Shown: positions 18,528 through 28,233, counted from the stretch's first letter. The stretch: 64,000 nt of DNA from an uncultured Porphyromonadaceae bacterium (GCA_947175665.1 CAMWNR010000001.1:1-64000), one strand, 5' to 3'. Numbers and translations are program-made. Notes: generated by a model not told the origin, from the letters alone.

Positions 18528-19058
18528 TTAATCCGTAGGGCGTGTAGGCTTTTTACGACTATACAGTAATCTCTCGGCAGTCTCCATCATATCCGAGGCC
18601 TGAACAAAATAATCCTGAGCCTCACCCTTATTGGCAAACTTAAACCATTGCGCTATGATTGAGGCGATAAAGAAACTACGCAACGTAGACTCAACACTGT
18701 CCCTCAGACCCTTGTCAAAAGATTTAGATACCTCAATTACCGCCTTGTATGCAGTCTTGCCAATTCTCGATGCATCAGATCCGGCAATCATCCCACTCTC
18801 CGGGCTGTAATTGTCGGATTCTGAAGAATACACCTTACCGGTACTTCCCGATACCAACATCTCCTTAAGATTCTCATTCGCCGCCAATACAGACTCCTCC
18901 CAAAATCTTCCTAATTCAGACAGATCATAATCTCCGGCCAGAATACGATCGCGTGCCAGAGCATCTCCATCTATCAGTTTTGAACCGGTATAATCCGTAG
19001 CCTTACTCACCTCATCGTATACATCATCTTGATATACTACTATAGTTATTGTCTCCAT
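18528..19058 (-). CDS. phage structural-region protein, paralog 1 of 3 (176 aa)
   Basis: Start revised to METITIVVYQDD at 19058; SFFIASIIAQWFKFANKGEAQDYF and RKKPTRPTD end. Confidence 0.65.
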   Translation of the reverse strand: METITIVVYQDDVYDEVSKATDYTGSKLIDGDALARDRILAGDYDLSELGRFWEESVLAANENLKEMLVSGSTGKVYSSESDNYSPESGMIAGSDASRIGKTAYKAVIEVSKSFDKGLRDSVESTLRSFFIASIIAQWFKFANKGEAQDYFVQASDMMETAERLLYSRKKPTRPTD

Positions 19059-19621
19059 CAGAATGAAATTATTGAGTACGTTATTCCAACTCCTAAAAAC
19101 GGCTGCAAACCCTGTGGGGTATAGCCTACACCAATCGTAGCACCTAAATGCCACCGCTTGGGAGGCTTCCATTCCCGTTTTGTTATGATAGTTGTCGGTG
19201 CGAATACTCTCACACTATCCAGCCGGGGATCTATAGGTCCGCTTACCCAAGCCTCGTATGTGCTGTCGGCATAATGCCGCTGTATAATAGGCACCTCCAC
19301 CAAAGCACTATCTTCACTCTCCATTTTTTTGTTAAAGCCGCGAACTTCAGTGAGCGTATCCGCATCAACTCTCTCCACCATTACACTCACCCCAGACTTG
19401 AACTTATCGACAGGAAATGCATAACAGCGAGTACCCATCGCCACTTCTGTCAGCGGATCAGGTTTTATGTACGGAATAGTATCATACACCTTGACGGTGT
19501 CAGTCGCCCCATCCGTTCCCCCTTGTATTTCTTCGGGAGACGATGATTTGCATCTGTATAGAAATGCACCTGCTAAAAGGCATACTATTCCTACACTCAG
19601 AATCTTTAAATAATCTCTCAT
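19058..19621 (-). CDS. putative spanin-like lysis protein (DUF6808-like): N-terminal TM, C-terminal beta-strand pair ending in F
   Basis: MRDYLKILSVGIVCLLAGAFLYRC TM; ends RWHLGATIGVGYTPQGLQPFLGVGITYSIISF; directly after endolysin. Confidence 0.5.
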   Translation of the reverse strand: MRDYLKILSVGIVCLLAGAFLYRCKSSSPEEIQGGTDGATDTVKVYDTIPYIKPDPLTEVAMGTRCYAFPVDKFKSGVSVMVERVDADTLTEVRGFNKKMESEDSALVEVPIIQRHYADSTYEAWVSGPIDPRLDSVRVFAPTTIITKREWKPPKRWHLGATIGVGYTPQGLQPFLGVGITYSIISF

Positions 19622-19625
19622 CAGG

Positions 19626-20321
19626 TCAGCCATTAATAATATCTTTATACTCGGTTCGTGCATCAAAACTCGGGCAAGCCTTAGCCGCGAAATCACGGTG
19701 ACCATAAATACCCGCTTTCTTATATCTCCCTTTCAGTTCCTTTAAAAGCGTCAGTATAGAGGCCTTCTGCGCATCCGTACGGGTATCCTTACCCTGCATA
19801 TTCCAATTCTTGACACTTCTCGGAGGGCAACCACCGATATAAGAAATGCCTATTGAGTCAGAATTATGATTGATCGTATGGCAACCTCTCACATTCTCAG
19901 GGCGGCAGCGTACTATTGTGCCATCTCGCAAAATGATGTAATGATACCCTATATACCGTTTCTGTTTCGTATCGGGATCAATATAGTATGAGAAATTGCG
20001 TGCCTTGTGAGAGTTGTCTATTGAATCTATCGAATAGTCCTCGCCCTCGGGCGTGGCTGTGCAATGCACAATCAGTTTATTGATAGTCCGACCTCCGGGT
20101 ATTATCTCATCCGCAGTCTCATATCCGAGTTTACTCCAAGTCTTTGCGCCTGCAATGCCGTCAACAGAAAGTTCGTTACTTTTTTGGAAATCTCTTACAG
20201 CCTCATCGGTCTTTGCTCCGAATATACCGTCTACAGACAATCCATAACTACCGGCGAGATTTAAAGCAGTCTGCAATGTCTTCACCTCGCTCCCACGGCT
20301 CCCTTTCTTAAGTGTAATCAT
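19626..20321 (-). CDS. N-acetylmuramoyl-L-alanine amidase endolysin with peptidoglycan-binding domain
   Basis: PG_binding-like LKKGSRGSEVKTLQTALNLAG...VDGIFGAKTDEAVRDFQ, amidase_2-like VHCTATPEGEDYS...HYIILRDGTIVRCRPENVRGCHT. Confidence 0.9.
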   Translation of the reverse strand: MITLKKGSRGSEVKTLQTALNLAGSYGLSVDGIFGAKTDEAVRDFQKSNELSVDGIAGAKTWSKLGYETADEIIPGGRTINKLIVHCTATPEGEDYSIDSIDNSHKARNFSYYIDPDTKQKRYIGYHYIILRDGTIVRCRPENVRGCHTINHNSDSIGISYIGGCPPRSVKNWNMQGKDTRTDAQKASILTLLKELKGRYKKAGIYGHRDFAAKACPSFDARTEYKDIING

Positions 20322-20323
20322 AA

Positions 20324-20773
20324 TTAATTAGATTTTGTTGATAAATCTTCAGTAGTAAGACGCTCCAAAACCCTATGAGCATCTTTCTCATCTACAGCCT
20401 TGATGATACTCTTTACAATATCAGGTAGGTCAGCCGCATGGCTCTTCCTGCGGTTAGCATGCTCAAACATACTCTTAGCCTCAACCACTATCAATCCGGC
20501 TCCGAACATTATCACCACAAAAGGCATAATGTAAAAAGAGAAAAACACCCCGAGACAATCCACCAGAAAGCCAATCAGGATAAACCTCCAATACTCGCTC
20601 ATCTTAGCGATTGTCCCGCGCAGTTTATGCGAATGCACACGTTGGTTTGTGCGCTTTGCCGTGTGTACTCCATCCCAAAGATCAAGCATTATAGCCGCAA
20701 TCACCAGAATACATACCGACAGAAACACACCTACAAAAAGATACAGTTTGTCAAGTGATAAGATTGTTTCCAT
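20324..20773 (-). CDS. phage holin family protein
   Basis: Multiple TM segments (LYLFVGVFLSVCILVIAAIMLDLWDG, WRFILIGFLVDCLGVFFSFYI); next to amidase; start revised to 20773. Confidence 0.75.
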   Translation of the reverse strand: METILSLDKLYLFVGVFLSVCILVIAAIMLDLWDGVHTAKRTNQRVHSHKLRGTIAKMSEYWRFILIGFLVDCLGVFFSFYIMPFVVIMFGAGLIVVEAKSMFEHANRRKSHAADLPDIVKSIIKAVDEKDAHRVLERLTTEDLSTKSN

Positions 20774-20796
20774 GATTATATTATTATTAGTTCGAA

Positions 20797-20804
20797 CAAA
20801 GATA
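20797..20804 (-). promoter_or_regulatory. -7 box TATCTTTG upstream of holin
   Basis: Reverse complement of CAAAGATA, about 24 nt before holin ATG; no clear -33 box. Confidence 0.35.
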
Positions 20805-20892
20805 TATTCACCCTCCATACCCTTAATTTTAACTTTTGCAAAACAAATCTCAATAACCAAGATAAATCAAGCAAAAATAATAACCTCGAAAT

Positions 20893-20923
20893 TTTGAAAA
20901 TGTAATTATATTTCCTAAATTTG
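20893..20923 (+). promoter_or_regulatory. Bacteroidales promoter TTTG-N19-TAAATTTG
   Basis: TTTG 20893-20896, 19-nt spacer, TAAATTTG 20916-20923. Confidence 0.65.
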
Positions 20924-20929
20924 TAAAGC

Positions 20930-20995
20930 AATCCTTTGTCGGAGGGAGAGTTCGTAACTACGTAGCGTACCCTCTGATGAAGGGTTGTTTTTTTA
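20930..20995 (+). ncRNA. candidate ~65-nt small RNA
   Basis: Downstream of the promoter; ends ACCCT-CTGATGA-AGGGT hairpin (20969-20985) then T7 run 20988-20994. Confidence 0.5.
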
Positions 20996-21008
20996 TGATC
21001 AGACAACT

Positions 21009-22178
21009 TTAACCAAGTAACTTTATTTCACCATTATAGATACTAACTGTGATTGTCTTTGATCTGTATCGCTTACGCCCCGTCTGATATATAATCCTAT
21101 AAATACCGTTGCGTATTATAGCAGTTTTATACCATCTTTTAACGCGCGAGCGATACTCTCTCATACTCTCCTTGTCATATCCCGTTTCTTCCATCATTAT
21201 TTCTGAAATCGGACTATTCAAGCACCGCGACGGATGCGAACGCTTATATACCAGCAGTTTCCCACACCGCCCGGCTGTGCCTCCGGTTTTACGAAGACCA
21301 TTAATTAAATCTCGCAACACATCCGGATTTATCCCCGGCTCCGGGTATCGGTCGGCAAACCCCTTATAGTCCTCTCTCAGATTACCACTCTTATCCAGCC
21401 ACATGATCTTGCCACTCCCATCCCCATATCCAAGCGATAGGCCCGGATAATTATCTACACGGATCACCACCCGAACATTATCCTGTCGAGTAGAATAGGG
21501 GAGTACCTTAATACTCTCCTCATCCACCCACTCATATTCCAGCGGATCACCACTTAATGTAGTACACACCTCAAACCTACACCTGCGTAAGAATGCCGGT
21601 ATTTTTACAATCTCGCTTTTACCATTGCATAATCCGGCAGAGACTCTTTTAGTTAATGCAAAATAACGATCACTGTTATAATACACCCCTGTCTCCGCAT
21701 TAACAGGCATAATGCCGCGATGTATAATCCTGCCCGAACCATACATGCTGTTAACCGCAGATCGCTTCTGTTTTCTAACCGCCATTGCAGACTGAGCCGG
21801 AAGATACGCCTCCATCTCACCCTCAACCACACGATTACTCATAGGCACCGAGGTCAACTGAATATTAGTCCGGCACCGGTATGTTACTCTGCGGTTTCCG
21901 TCAGGCATATCTTCATCCGGAATATAATATATTACCTCAGCCCCAAGACGCGAACACGGTTTCAACCCGTGATTATTACAGATTATAATCAGGCTGTTAC
22001 CCTTATGAGCCTTACAATTATACCACTCGTCACCATGCCGCCCGGCGATAAAATTATTACTTCCAGAACTAAGATAAATATCAAAATCAAGATTCTCGAT
22101 ACTCTCCGTAACCCCCTCAGGTGCACAGAGTTTTACCGTCACCTTAAAATCATCTAAATAATAGATATCCTGTAACAT
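21009..22178 (-). CDS. phage tail protein (BppU-like N-terminus), probable baseplate/fibre component
   Basis: N-terminal pattern FKVTVKLCAPEGVTESIENLDFDIYLSSG...; location in tail-fibre cluster. Confidence 0.5.
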   Translation of the reverse strand: MLQDIYYLDDFKVTVKLCAPEGVTESIENLDFDIYLSSGSNNFIAGRHGDEWYNCKAHKGNSLIIICNNHGLKPCSRLGAEVIYYIPDEDMPDGNRRVTYRCRTNIQLTSVPMSNRVVEGEMEAYLPAQSAMAVRKQKRSAVNSMYGSGRIIHRGIMPVNAETGVYYNSDRYFALTKRVSAGLCNGKSEIVKIPAFLRRCRFEVCTTLSGDPLEYEWVDEESIKVLPYSTRQDNVRVVIRVDNYPGLSLGYGDGSGKIMWLDKSGNLREDYKGFADRYPEPGINPDVLRDLINGLRKTGGTAGRCGKLLVYKRSHPSRCLNSPISEIMMEETGYDKESMREYRSRVKRWYKTAIIRNGIYRIIYQTGRKRYRSKTITVSIYNGEIKLLG

Positions 22179-22205
22179 ATCATAATAACATTATTTACAT
22201 TCCGC

Positions 22206-22535
22206 TCACCGGCTCTGTATCTCAGCACACAACCACTTCACTGCATCCTTAACACGTCTGCGCCACGATGTGAAAGCCGCAAACTCATTACGATACTCAT
22301 CACACTTCTGAGCATCATCTTCCGTATCTACCTCACCTCCTGTATCTATAAGAGCATAATTAGCAAGAATTGCAACGGCATCCTCATCCGGATATCGTGC
22401 GCGCACAAGATTCGAAACCATCTCATTATACGAAGCACCCGCATTAACTACAATGCTTGTATTATCCACACTCACGATCCATTTCCGGCCATGCCCCCTA
22501 AGAGCCACGCCCTCACCACTACATAATGTCTTCAT
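22206..22535 (-). CDS. hypothetical protein
   Basis: ORF track, tail-fibre operon. Confidence 0.55.
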   Translation of the reverse strand: MKTLCSGEGVALRGHGRKWIVSVDNTSIVVNAGASYNEMVSNLVRARYPDEDAVAILANYALIDTGGEVDTEDDAQKCDEYRNEFAAFTSWRRRVKDAVKWLCAEIQSR

Positions 22536-22577
22536 AACTAAATATTATTAATTCTAAAAATACCACACAGTTAACTA

Positions 22578-23447
22578 TTAATACTCGGCACAACTGATTT
22601 GAGAGAGATCCAACGCTGTTACCGGCCGCACATAATAATCAGTCTGAGGAGTACACTTATATCCTCCATGTGTAAAACCGGTATAAGGATTAAAACTCCA
22701 CGCACTGCTTATAGCCGCCTCAGTCGAAGTCCAATGATTACCCATAGTAATCTCCTTACCCCCCGCCATAATCGACAGTGCAAGATTAATCTCATACAGA
22801 TACTTCCGTATCAGATTCAGTTCACCAAGCGATGGCAACCACCACTTACCCTTACCCAGACTCCCAAATTCATACTCACCGCAATAGCCGGCCGCATAAT
22901 TCCGCCACTGCTCCTCATTCTCTCCAAACAGTCCGTAAGCATTCTTATCTGTAGGATCCAGTATCAGCGCAGTATTGCTCTCTCCATCCATATCACGAAA
23001 AGCAGAATTAATATCCGTATACTTCTTTCTGTCACCTATACCCGGTTGCCAACTCCACTTTAATGAATCACTCCCCGTAGGTGCTACTATCAGAGGCTCT
23101 CCTGCATCAGGTATTATCAATACACCATCCGCCACATTACCTATCATCTCATGATTCTTCCACTCCCACCACGGCACTGCCAATAAAGAGTTGTCACCAT
23201 CAGTCACCTCATGGGTAGCCATATCTATTCCCTTACTCCTATGAAAGGTAATCATTACATGGCTGCTACCGCAAAGCAAAGTCGGATTCTCTTCAAGTTG
23301 CGATATACTCAAAGCATTAATCTCCCTTTGCAGACTCGTATCCATATCCGCAAGTCTGGCAAACTCACCCTTTATCACATTCTCTACATCATAAGCCGTT
23401 AGATTCCCATGCCAGGGAGTATTCAACGATATTTCTCTATTATTCAT
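22578..23447 (-). CDS. putative receptor-binding protein with DUF1566/C-type-lectin-like C-terminus
   Basis: GKWWLPSLGELNLIRKY...GNHWTSTEAAISSAWSFN...YYVRPVTAL. Confidence 0.65.
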   Translation of the reverse strand: MNNREISLNTPWHGNLTAYDVENVIKGEFARLADMDTSLQREINALSISQLEENPTLLCGSSHVMITFHRSKGIDMATHEVTDGDNSLLAVPWWEWKNHEMIGNVADGVLIIPDAGEPLIVAPTGSDSLKWSWQPGIGDRKKYTDINSAFRDMDGESNTALILDPTDKNAYGLFGENEEQWRNYAAGYCGEYEFGSLGKGKWWLPSLGELNLIRKYLYEINLALSIMAGGKEITMGNHWTSTEAAISSAWSFNPYTGFTHGGYKCTPQTDYYVRPVTALDLSQISCAEY

Positions 23448-25365
23448 AAACTTGAAATTGAATATTTTTTTCTTCAGCCAATTTTAAAATCTGAGTACTG
23501 ATCTTCTCATATACATTTTTCCTTAAAGACACTCTTATCACATTACCACCGGTCCCGCCGATTGCATTCGTAATCATATACTCTACACAATCAGGCCTGA
23601 GGTTAGGACATTCAAAAAAAGAAATCGAGACTCTAAGTCGTTTAATCCACACCTCCTCAAGACTCTCACAACCATCAAAAGGATTAACTATTGAATTGGA
23701 TGCCGTTGCTAAAGACAGATTCAGCACTCCCTTGATCTGTTTCAATTTAGAGCATCTCGTAAAGGTATCGCTCAATTTTCTTATAGATACCTCGGTGGTT
23801 GCGCTATCCGGGTCACTATCAGTAGAAAACAAAGAGATAATTCGGGCATTTTCACATCCATAAAATGTCTCAGTCATTATGGTGCCATACGGTACACCCA
23901 TAGGCAGAATAGCAGGTAACCACCACATAGAGTCGTATGCATTATTTATACTTGTACCATGCGGTCCCCGATATCGATGCTCCAGCATTAACCTTACATC
24001 ATCCTCTGTTAAAGGCATATCATAATAGGTGAAATCCCCCGTACTCTCATCATAATCACCTACCTGCACTATCTCCTTAGTCGGATATAAATAGATTCTT
24101 GCTGTACTTCTCCACCGCGCTATCAACTCGCTTAGATCACGCTTCTCCTCCTCTTCAACGCTGCCCCCTATCCATAATTCATTACCATCCCATACAGCAT
24201 AACCGTTCCACACTCCCTTGGTGAAGACACTCATACATCTCCCCATATCACGCAAGGCATCAGCCATACGCTCATTCTCTCGTGCCACGGCCCGTATATC
24301 ATACGCCATCTTCCGATGACCCATCTTATTATTCTCTACCTCAGATGCAATCCTATTTCCCAGCAATGCATCACCAGCCTCACACTCCCTCCTGAGATCC
24401 GAATACTCTGACTCCAGATCTCTTACAGCACTCGCTATATCAGCCGAATATGTCTCCAGAAACCTCACCAGATTCTCAAGATTCTTACCACGAAGTCCAT
24501 CAAAAGCGCTACCCTCAACATCTCCTGTCTCCAGAATGTTGGCTATAGCAACTAATCTATACCCATCCCATCCATAAACACGCTTATCCTTTATATCTAC
24601 ATATATAAACTGATTCTTCGGTACAAACCTCCCCGTAGTGCTATTATCACCATAACTACTACCGTTTCTCCAACTACTATAATACTTCCTGATAACACTC
24701 CCGGCCTCACCCTCTTCTTCGGTCACATACACAAATGAGTGTGTAGTGCTGTTATACCTTACACCTTCGGCCATGTCTTCAAAAGCCGATGCCAACAACA
24801 TCTCTTTCTCATCCACCGCCACAAAGCCACCGAAGAATCTCACTACCTCTATCCACGGACATTGGCTACTTTCCAATCTACCCGATGAGTCCAACGTGGC
24901 CACACCACCCGGAGTACCCGCACCATCACTTAAACCTTTAAGGCGATTATTCAAATCCTTTAGAAGATCCGTATTGCTATCACTCGACTCATTCAGATCC
25001 TCTACAGTCTCCTCAAGAACAGCAAGCCTGCTCTCCACCTCCGGTATATCCACCACACTGCTCCCGGCCAGAGTATTAGTATTCTTCCATACACCATTCT
25101 CCACAATATACAGATACGCAGGCACAGCGCTCCCCACTAAAGCATACCACCCCTCAGCCGGATGCGGATAAGCACTACGCAGAGCATCCACACTCCGATA
25201 CAACCCCTTATGATTACTCTTGATATTAGGAGCATCCAGCCAACCCTCCACTCTGAGATTCCCTTTCATCAGAGTGCTACCCTGAACATTGGCGTCACCA
25301 CCTATGGCGACATGCCTTCCTACCGCCACATCACCCTCTATCTCATGCGTCTTAATCTGACTCAT
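23440..25365 (-). CDS. tail fibre protein with BspA-like leucine-rich C-terminus
   Basis: Fibre-like N-terminus (GDVAVGRHVAIGGDANVQGSTLMKGNLRVEGWLDAP); C-terminal FDGCESLEEVWI..FFECPNL LRR-like units. Confidence 0.65.
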   Translation of the reverse strand: MSQIKTHEIEGDVAVGRHVAIGGDANVQGSTLMKGNLRVEGWLDAPNIKSNHKGLYRSVDALRSAYPHPAEGWYALVGSAVPAYLYIVENGVWKNTNTLAGSSVVDIPEVESRLAVLEETVEDLNESSDSNTDLLKDLNNRLKGLSDGAGTPGGVATLDSSGRLESSQCPWIEVVRFFGGFVAVDEKEMLLASAFEDMAEGVRYNSTTHSFVYVTEEEGEAGSVIRKYYSSWRNGSSYGDNSTTGRFVPKNQFIYVDIKDKRVYGWDGYRLVAIANILETGDVEGSAFDGLRGKNLENLVRFLETYSADIASAVRDLESEYSDLRRECEAGDALLGNRIASEVENNKMGHRKMAYDIRAVARENERMADALRDMGRCMSVFTKGVWNGYAVWDGNELWIGGSVEEEEKRDLSELIARWRSTARIYLYPTKEIVQVGDYDESTGDFTYYDMPLTEDDVRLMLEHRYRGPHGTSINNAYDSMWWLPAILPMGVPYGTIMTETFYGCENARIISLFSTDSDPDSATTEVSIRKLSDTFTRCSKLKQIKGVLNLSLATASNSIVNPFDGCESLEEVWIKRLRVSISFFECPNLRPDCVEYMITNAIGGTGGNVIRVSLRKNVYEKISTQILKLAEEKNIQFQVYE

Positions 25366-25997
25366 AACAATAATCGTTTGCTTAATTCATCCAATAATGT
25401 ACCCTGATCTCCCTGACCTAAACTATATGAGGTCATCGAAGCCACCTTATATACGACTGCCTTATAACAGCGCTCCGGTATATTGATACCCCCGTCACTA
25501 TCAATCTTCGGAACCGAGATATACTTAGCCTGCTCCACAGTAGCACTCTGATCCCTGCAAGAGAAAAACTCCAGAGCCAACCCCTCCATACGTCTCACAA
25601 TCGCCACTACAGGCTTCTGAGGATTCCCCCTGATACCCTGATACCGCGAAAACTGCAATTCATAACGCGGATCGGTAACCATTACAGCCTCCCACACCGG
25701 TCGCTCCCAATCACTCATCTTAAATATCACCAACCGCATAAAATCATCCGGAAGCAATATCCACCCGCAATTCAAGTCTCGCCAATAAACTGCATCGCCA
25801 AATACCCGACCACAGTCCAGAAAAGACAAGGGTGCCTCGGCAAATACTCTCTCGGCACCCTCCTCTATCTTCGAGCGCACTATCTCATCCAGTGATAAGG
25901 TATCTATATCCTCATCCGCAATCAACTGCTCGCTCACCTTATTCTCATCAAGAGCAACCCTCACGTCTCTCGATATATCCTCTACTTTATATATCAT
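25362..25997 (-). CDS. putative connector/tail protein
   Basis: Position between MCP region and fibres; 4-nt overlap with next gene. Confidence 0.45.
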   Translation of the reverse strand: MIYKVEDISRDVRVALDENKVSEQLIADEDIDTLSLDEIVRSKIEEGAERVFAEAPLSFLDCGRVFGDAVYWRDLNCGWILLPDDFMRLVIFKMSDWERPVWEAVMVTDPRYELQFSRYQGIRGNPQKPVVAIVRRMEGLALEFFSCRDQSATVEQAKYISVPKIDSDGGINIPERCYKAVVYKVASMTSYSLGQGDQGTLLDELSKRLLL

Positions 25998-26039
25998 AAT
26001 ACCCTCAAGGACTACTACAAATCATAATAACCTCCGAGA

Positions 26040-26597
26040 CTAAACAAAGATTATCTCCACACCGTATGCCTTAGCCGCACTGCATATATCCTCGCGCTTA
26101 CGAAGTTTGCTCCTTACCAGGCCGAAATTCTGCTCAAGATAATCCTTAGCATCGTCGTTGCAACTGAACTCTACCTGCGTGAGTGGTCGAGCAGTATTGG
26201 CGTTGTCCTCTCCCGCGGCTTCATTGTCTGCCTCCGGATCCGGAGCGTCCCCGATCTCTACCACTGGAGCCGCCTGTGTCTCTGTAGGTATGGGTGCAGG
26301 ATTAGGACTGGTATCTGAATTGATTGTCTTTGGAAAGTTACATTCGATTTCGACAACTTCGTTAAGTGGTGACCTCCTAACGACTTTAATTTTGCCGTTG
26401 CGAAATTCGGGGCTTCTCTCAATCGCAAACTGAATAACGGGGTCTGCAGTTGTGAATGTGGCAGGCGTGACACCTTGTGTCGTTATACTGCCTCCTGAGA
26501 AATGCACTTTGACGGAGGCTTTGCCTAATCGCAAAAGAGCGTGCCACTCTATGAGGTTGTAAACGCCGTAGGTCGTTTTAGTCTTTTTTATATTCAT
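26040..26597 (-). CDS. structural-region protein, unknown
   Basis: Immediately downstream of MCP. Confidence 0.55.
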   Translation of the reverse strand: MNIKKTKTTYGVYNLIEWHALLRLGKASVKVHFSGGSITTQGVTPATFTTADPVIQFAIERSPEFRNGKIKVVRRSPLNEVVEIECNFPKTINSDTSPNPAPIPTETQAAPVVEIGDAPDPEADNEAAGEDNANTARPLTQVEFSCNDDAKDYLEQNFGLVRSKLRKREDICSAAKAYGVEIIFV

Positions 26598-26680
26598 AGT
26601 TGATGTTATTGAAAAGAGGGAAGTGGATGTGCGGCCGCACTCCGCTCCCCCCGTGTTACGAATTTCCGTTGTATGGTATT

Positions 26681-28213
26681 TTAGTTGGCCAAAATTTCAC
26701 CCGTATACTCTTTCCATGATTTAGCCGTACTGTCATACTGCCACATTGTGCCACTAACAGCGTTGGTATTGATTCCGGGGCAATCACTAACGAGTACATA
26801 GACCTTACCGTCAATCGGGCTTTCAGGTGCTTCTTCGCTACCCCATAGAGCATAGGTTGTTGCACCCTCTGCTGAGCATTCCCCCTCACCATCAATCCAT
26901 ATATGGCAAGAGCCTTTGAGTGCAAGAGCATCCCATACAATCGTATGCTCTCGGCTGGCCTCATGACCGTCCACACGTTGGCTGTCTTTGTGTTCGGAAG
27001 AGTAAACGTAATGCACAAGGCGGTCATAAGCGATGACTGCCGCACTGTTGCTCCAGCCGAGGTAGTCAAGGGTCGGCTCGCGTTTGAATTCAAACTCGCC
27101 AAATACGGTATGAATGGCCGTAACCTGCCAACCGAGTTTGTTTGTCTTAACCGAAATCTGTACCTCAGGATGTTTAGAGAAGTCGATACACTGTACACTC
27201 TCAAGGAAGTTTTTGCCGCAGAGCATCACGACAGATTTAGGCACATCCTCACCGGTAAAGATCATCTTGGCAAGGCTTATGAACTCTTCAAATGTCCATT
27301 TACCCTTATGGTCAAGGTGACGCTTAATTTGCCAACGGACACCCTCGGTAGTATATACCGTCTGCTGGCCAAGTTCGGTGTCAACAGTGAACTTGCTTGC
27401 ACGACCGGCCCATAAGGTGCGATTACCCTTGGTCTTGAAGTTGCGAATCTGAGCCTCTGCAATGAGAGCCTTGCTAAACGGAATGCGCTTAGCCACACTC
27501 TCAAAGTAGTCTGAAGTAATGCTGTTCATACCACGCTTTTGGGCATAGATAAGCGTCGGAGATGGCACAACGAAATCGGGTAGCACTTCTTTCTGAGTCT
27601 CGAACATAGCGTTAGCGAGAATGACAAGCGTAGTTCCTGCCGGTATTTCCGGAACCAGACAAGTATCATCGGTCGCTTCGTTCTTGGGGCCGTTAACAGC
27701 GATAGCGATAGGATTATTGGAAATCTTGTCACGGTCGGTTATAAACAGCATGAGGTCTTTGCCGGGGGTCTTGGTTTTGCCGTCAGAGGCATATCCGTCA
27801 ATACCCTTGACAAGTATTGTGCCATAAGGCTGGAGCAACTTCTTATCTGCATTGTCAAGAGGGAGAACCGCAACATTCCCGGTTCCATCTCCAACAGTTG
27901 CGTTAGTAACTACGCTTGGACGCGCTTGGTCGATTGCGAAGTGTTGGATTTCGGGAGAGTTGACTGGAACTCTCTTAGCGTTGAGCATTAACTGCATAAG
28001 AGGCGTGTCATCGCTTTCAAACTTGAAAAGTTCTTTATCGATGTCAACTTCTATAAAGTTGCCTGCTCCAACGCCGCCTGTAGCAGTGGCGGCCGCGCTG
28101 ACGGTCGTAGCCTCGCCTGCAACCTGCGTTGGTAAGCCTGCGTGGCCGGGGGAAGTGGTGGCAGGCGTGCCGCCTGTTACCACAGCATTCTGAGTGCTGG
28201 TTTCTTCTGCCAT
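26681..28213 (-). CDS. major capsid protein
   Basis: 510 aa, downstream of scaffold; DDTPLMQLMLNAKRVPVNSPEIQHF, FPKALIAEAQIRNF-type capsid segments; extra C-terminal domain. Confidence 0.7.
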   Translation of the reverse strand: MAEETSTQNAVVTGGTPATTSPGHAGLPTQVAGEATTVSAAATATGGVGAGNFIEVDIDKELFKFESDDTPLMQLMLNAKRVPVNSPEIQHFAIDQARPSVVTNATVGDGTGNVAVLPLDNADKKLLQPYGTILVKGIDGYASDGKTKTPGKDLMLFITDRDKISNNPIAIAVNGPKNEATDDTCLVPEIPAGTTLVILANAMFETQKEVLPDFVVPSPTLIYAQKRGMNSITSDYFESVAKRIPFSKALIAEAQIRNFKTKGNRTLWAGRASKFTVDTELGQQTVYTTEGVRWQIKRHLDHKGKWTFEEFISLAKMIFTGEDVPKSVVMLCGKNFLESVQCIDFSKHPEVQISVKTNKLGWQVTAIHTVFGEFEFKREPTLDYLGWSNSAAVIAYDRLVHYVYSSEHKDSQRVDGHEASREHTIVWDALALKGSCHIWIDGEGECSAEGATTYALWGSEEAPESPIDGKVYVLVSDCPGINTNAVSGTMWQYDSTAKSWKEYTGEILAN

Positions 28214-28233
28214 GTCTTTTGAAATTAAAATGA

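Noticed and set aside
20776-21006. 76-aa - strand ORF upstream of holin
   Set aside because: Covers promoter-like AT-rich DNA and the candidate sRNA; no protein-like signal.
22578-23447. Possible diversity-generating retroelement target (lectin-like C-terminus)
   Set aside because: No reverse transcriptase ORF and no template repeat seen in the window; could only be revisited with flanking sequence.
26656-27204. 182-aa alternative-frame ORF within the major capsid gene
   Set aside because: Same-strand frame shadow with no recognizable protein features.
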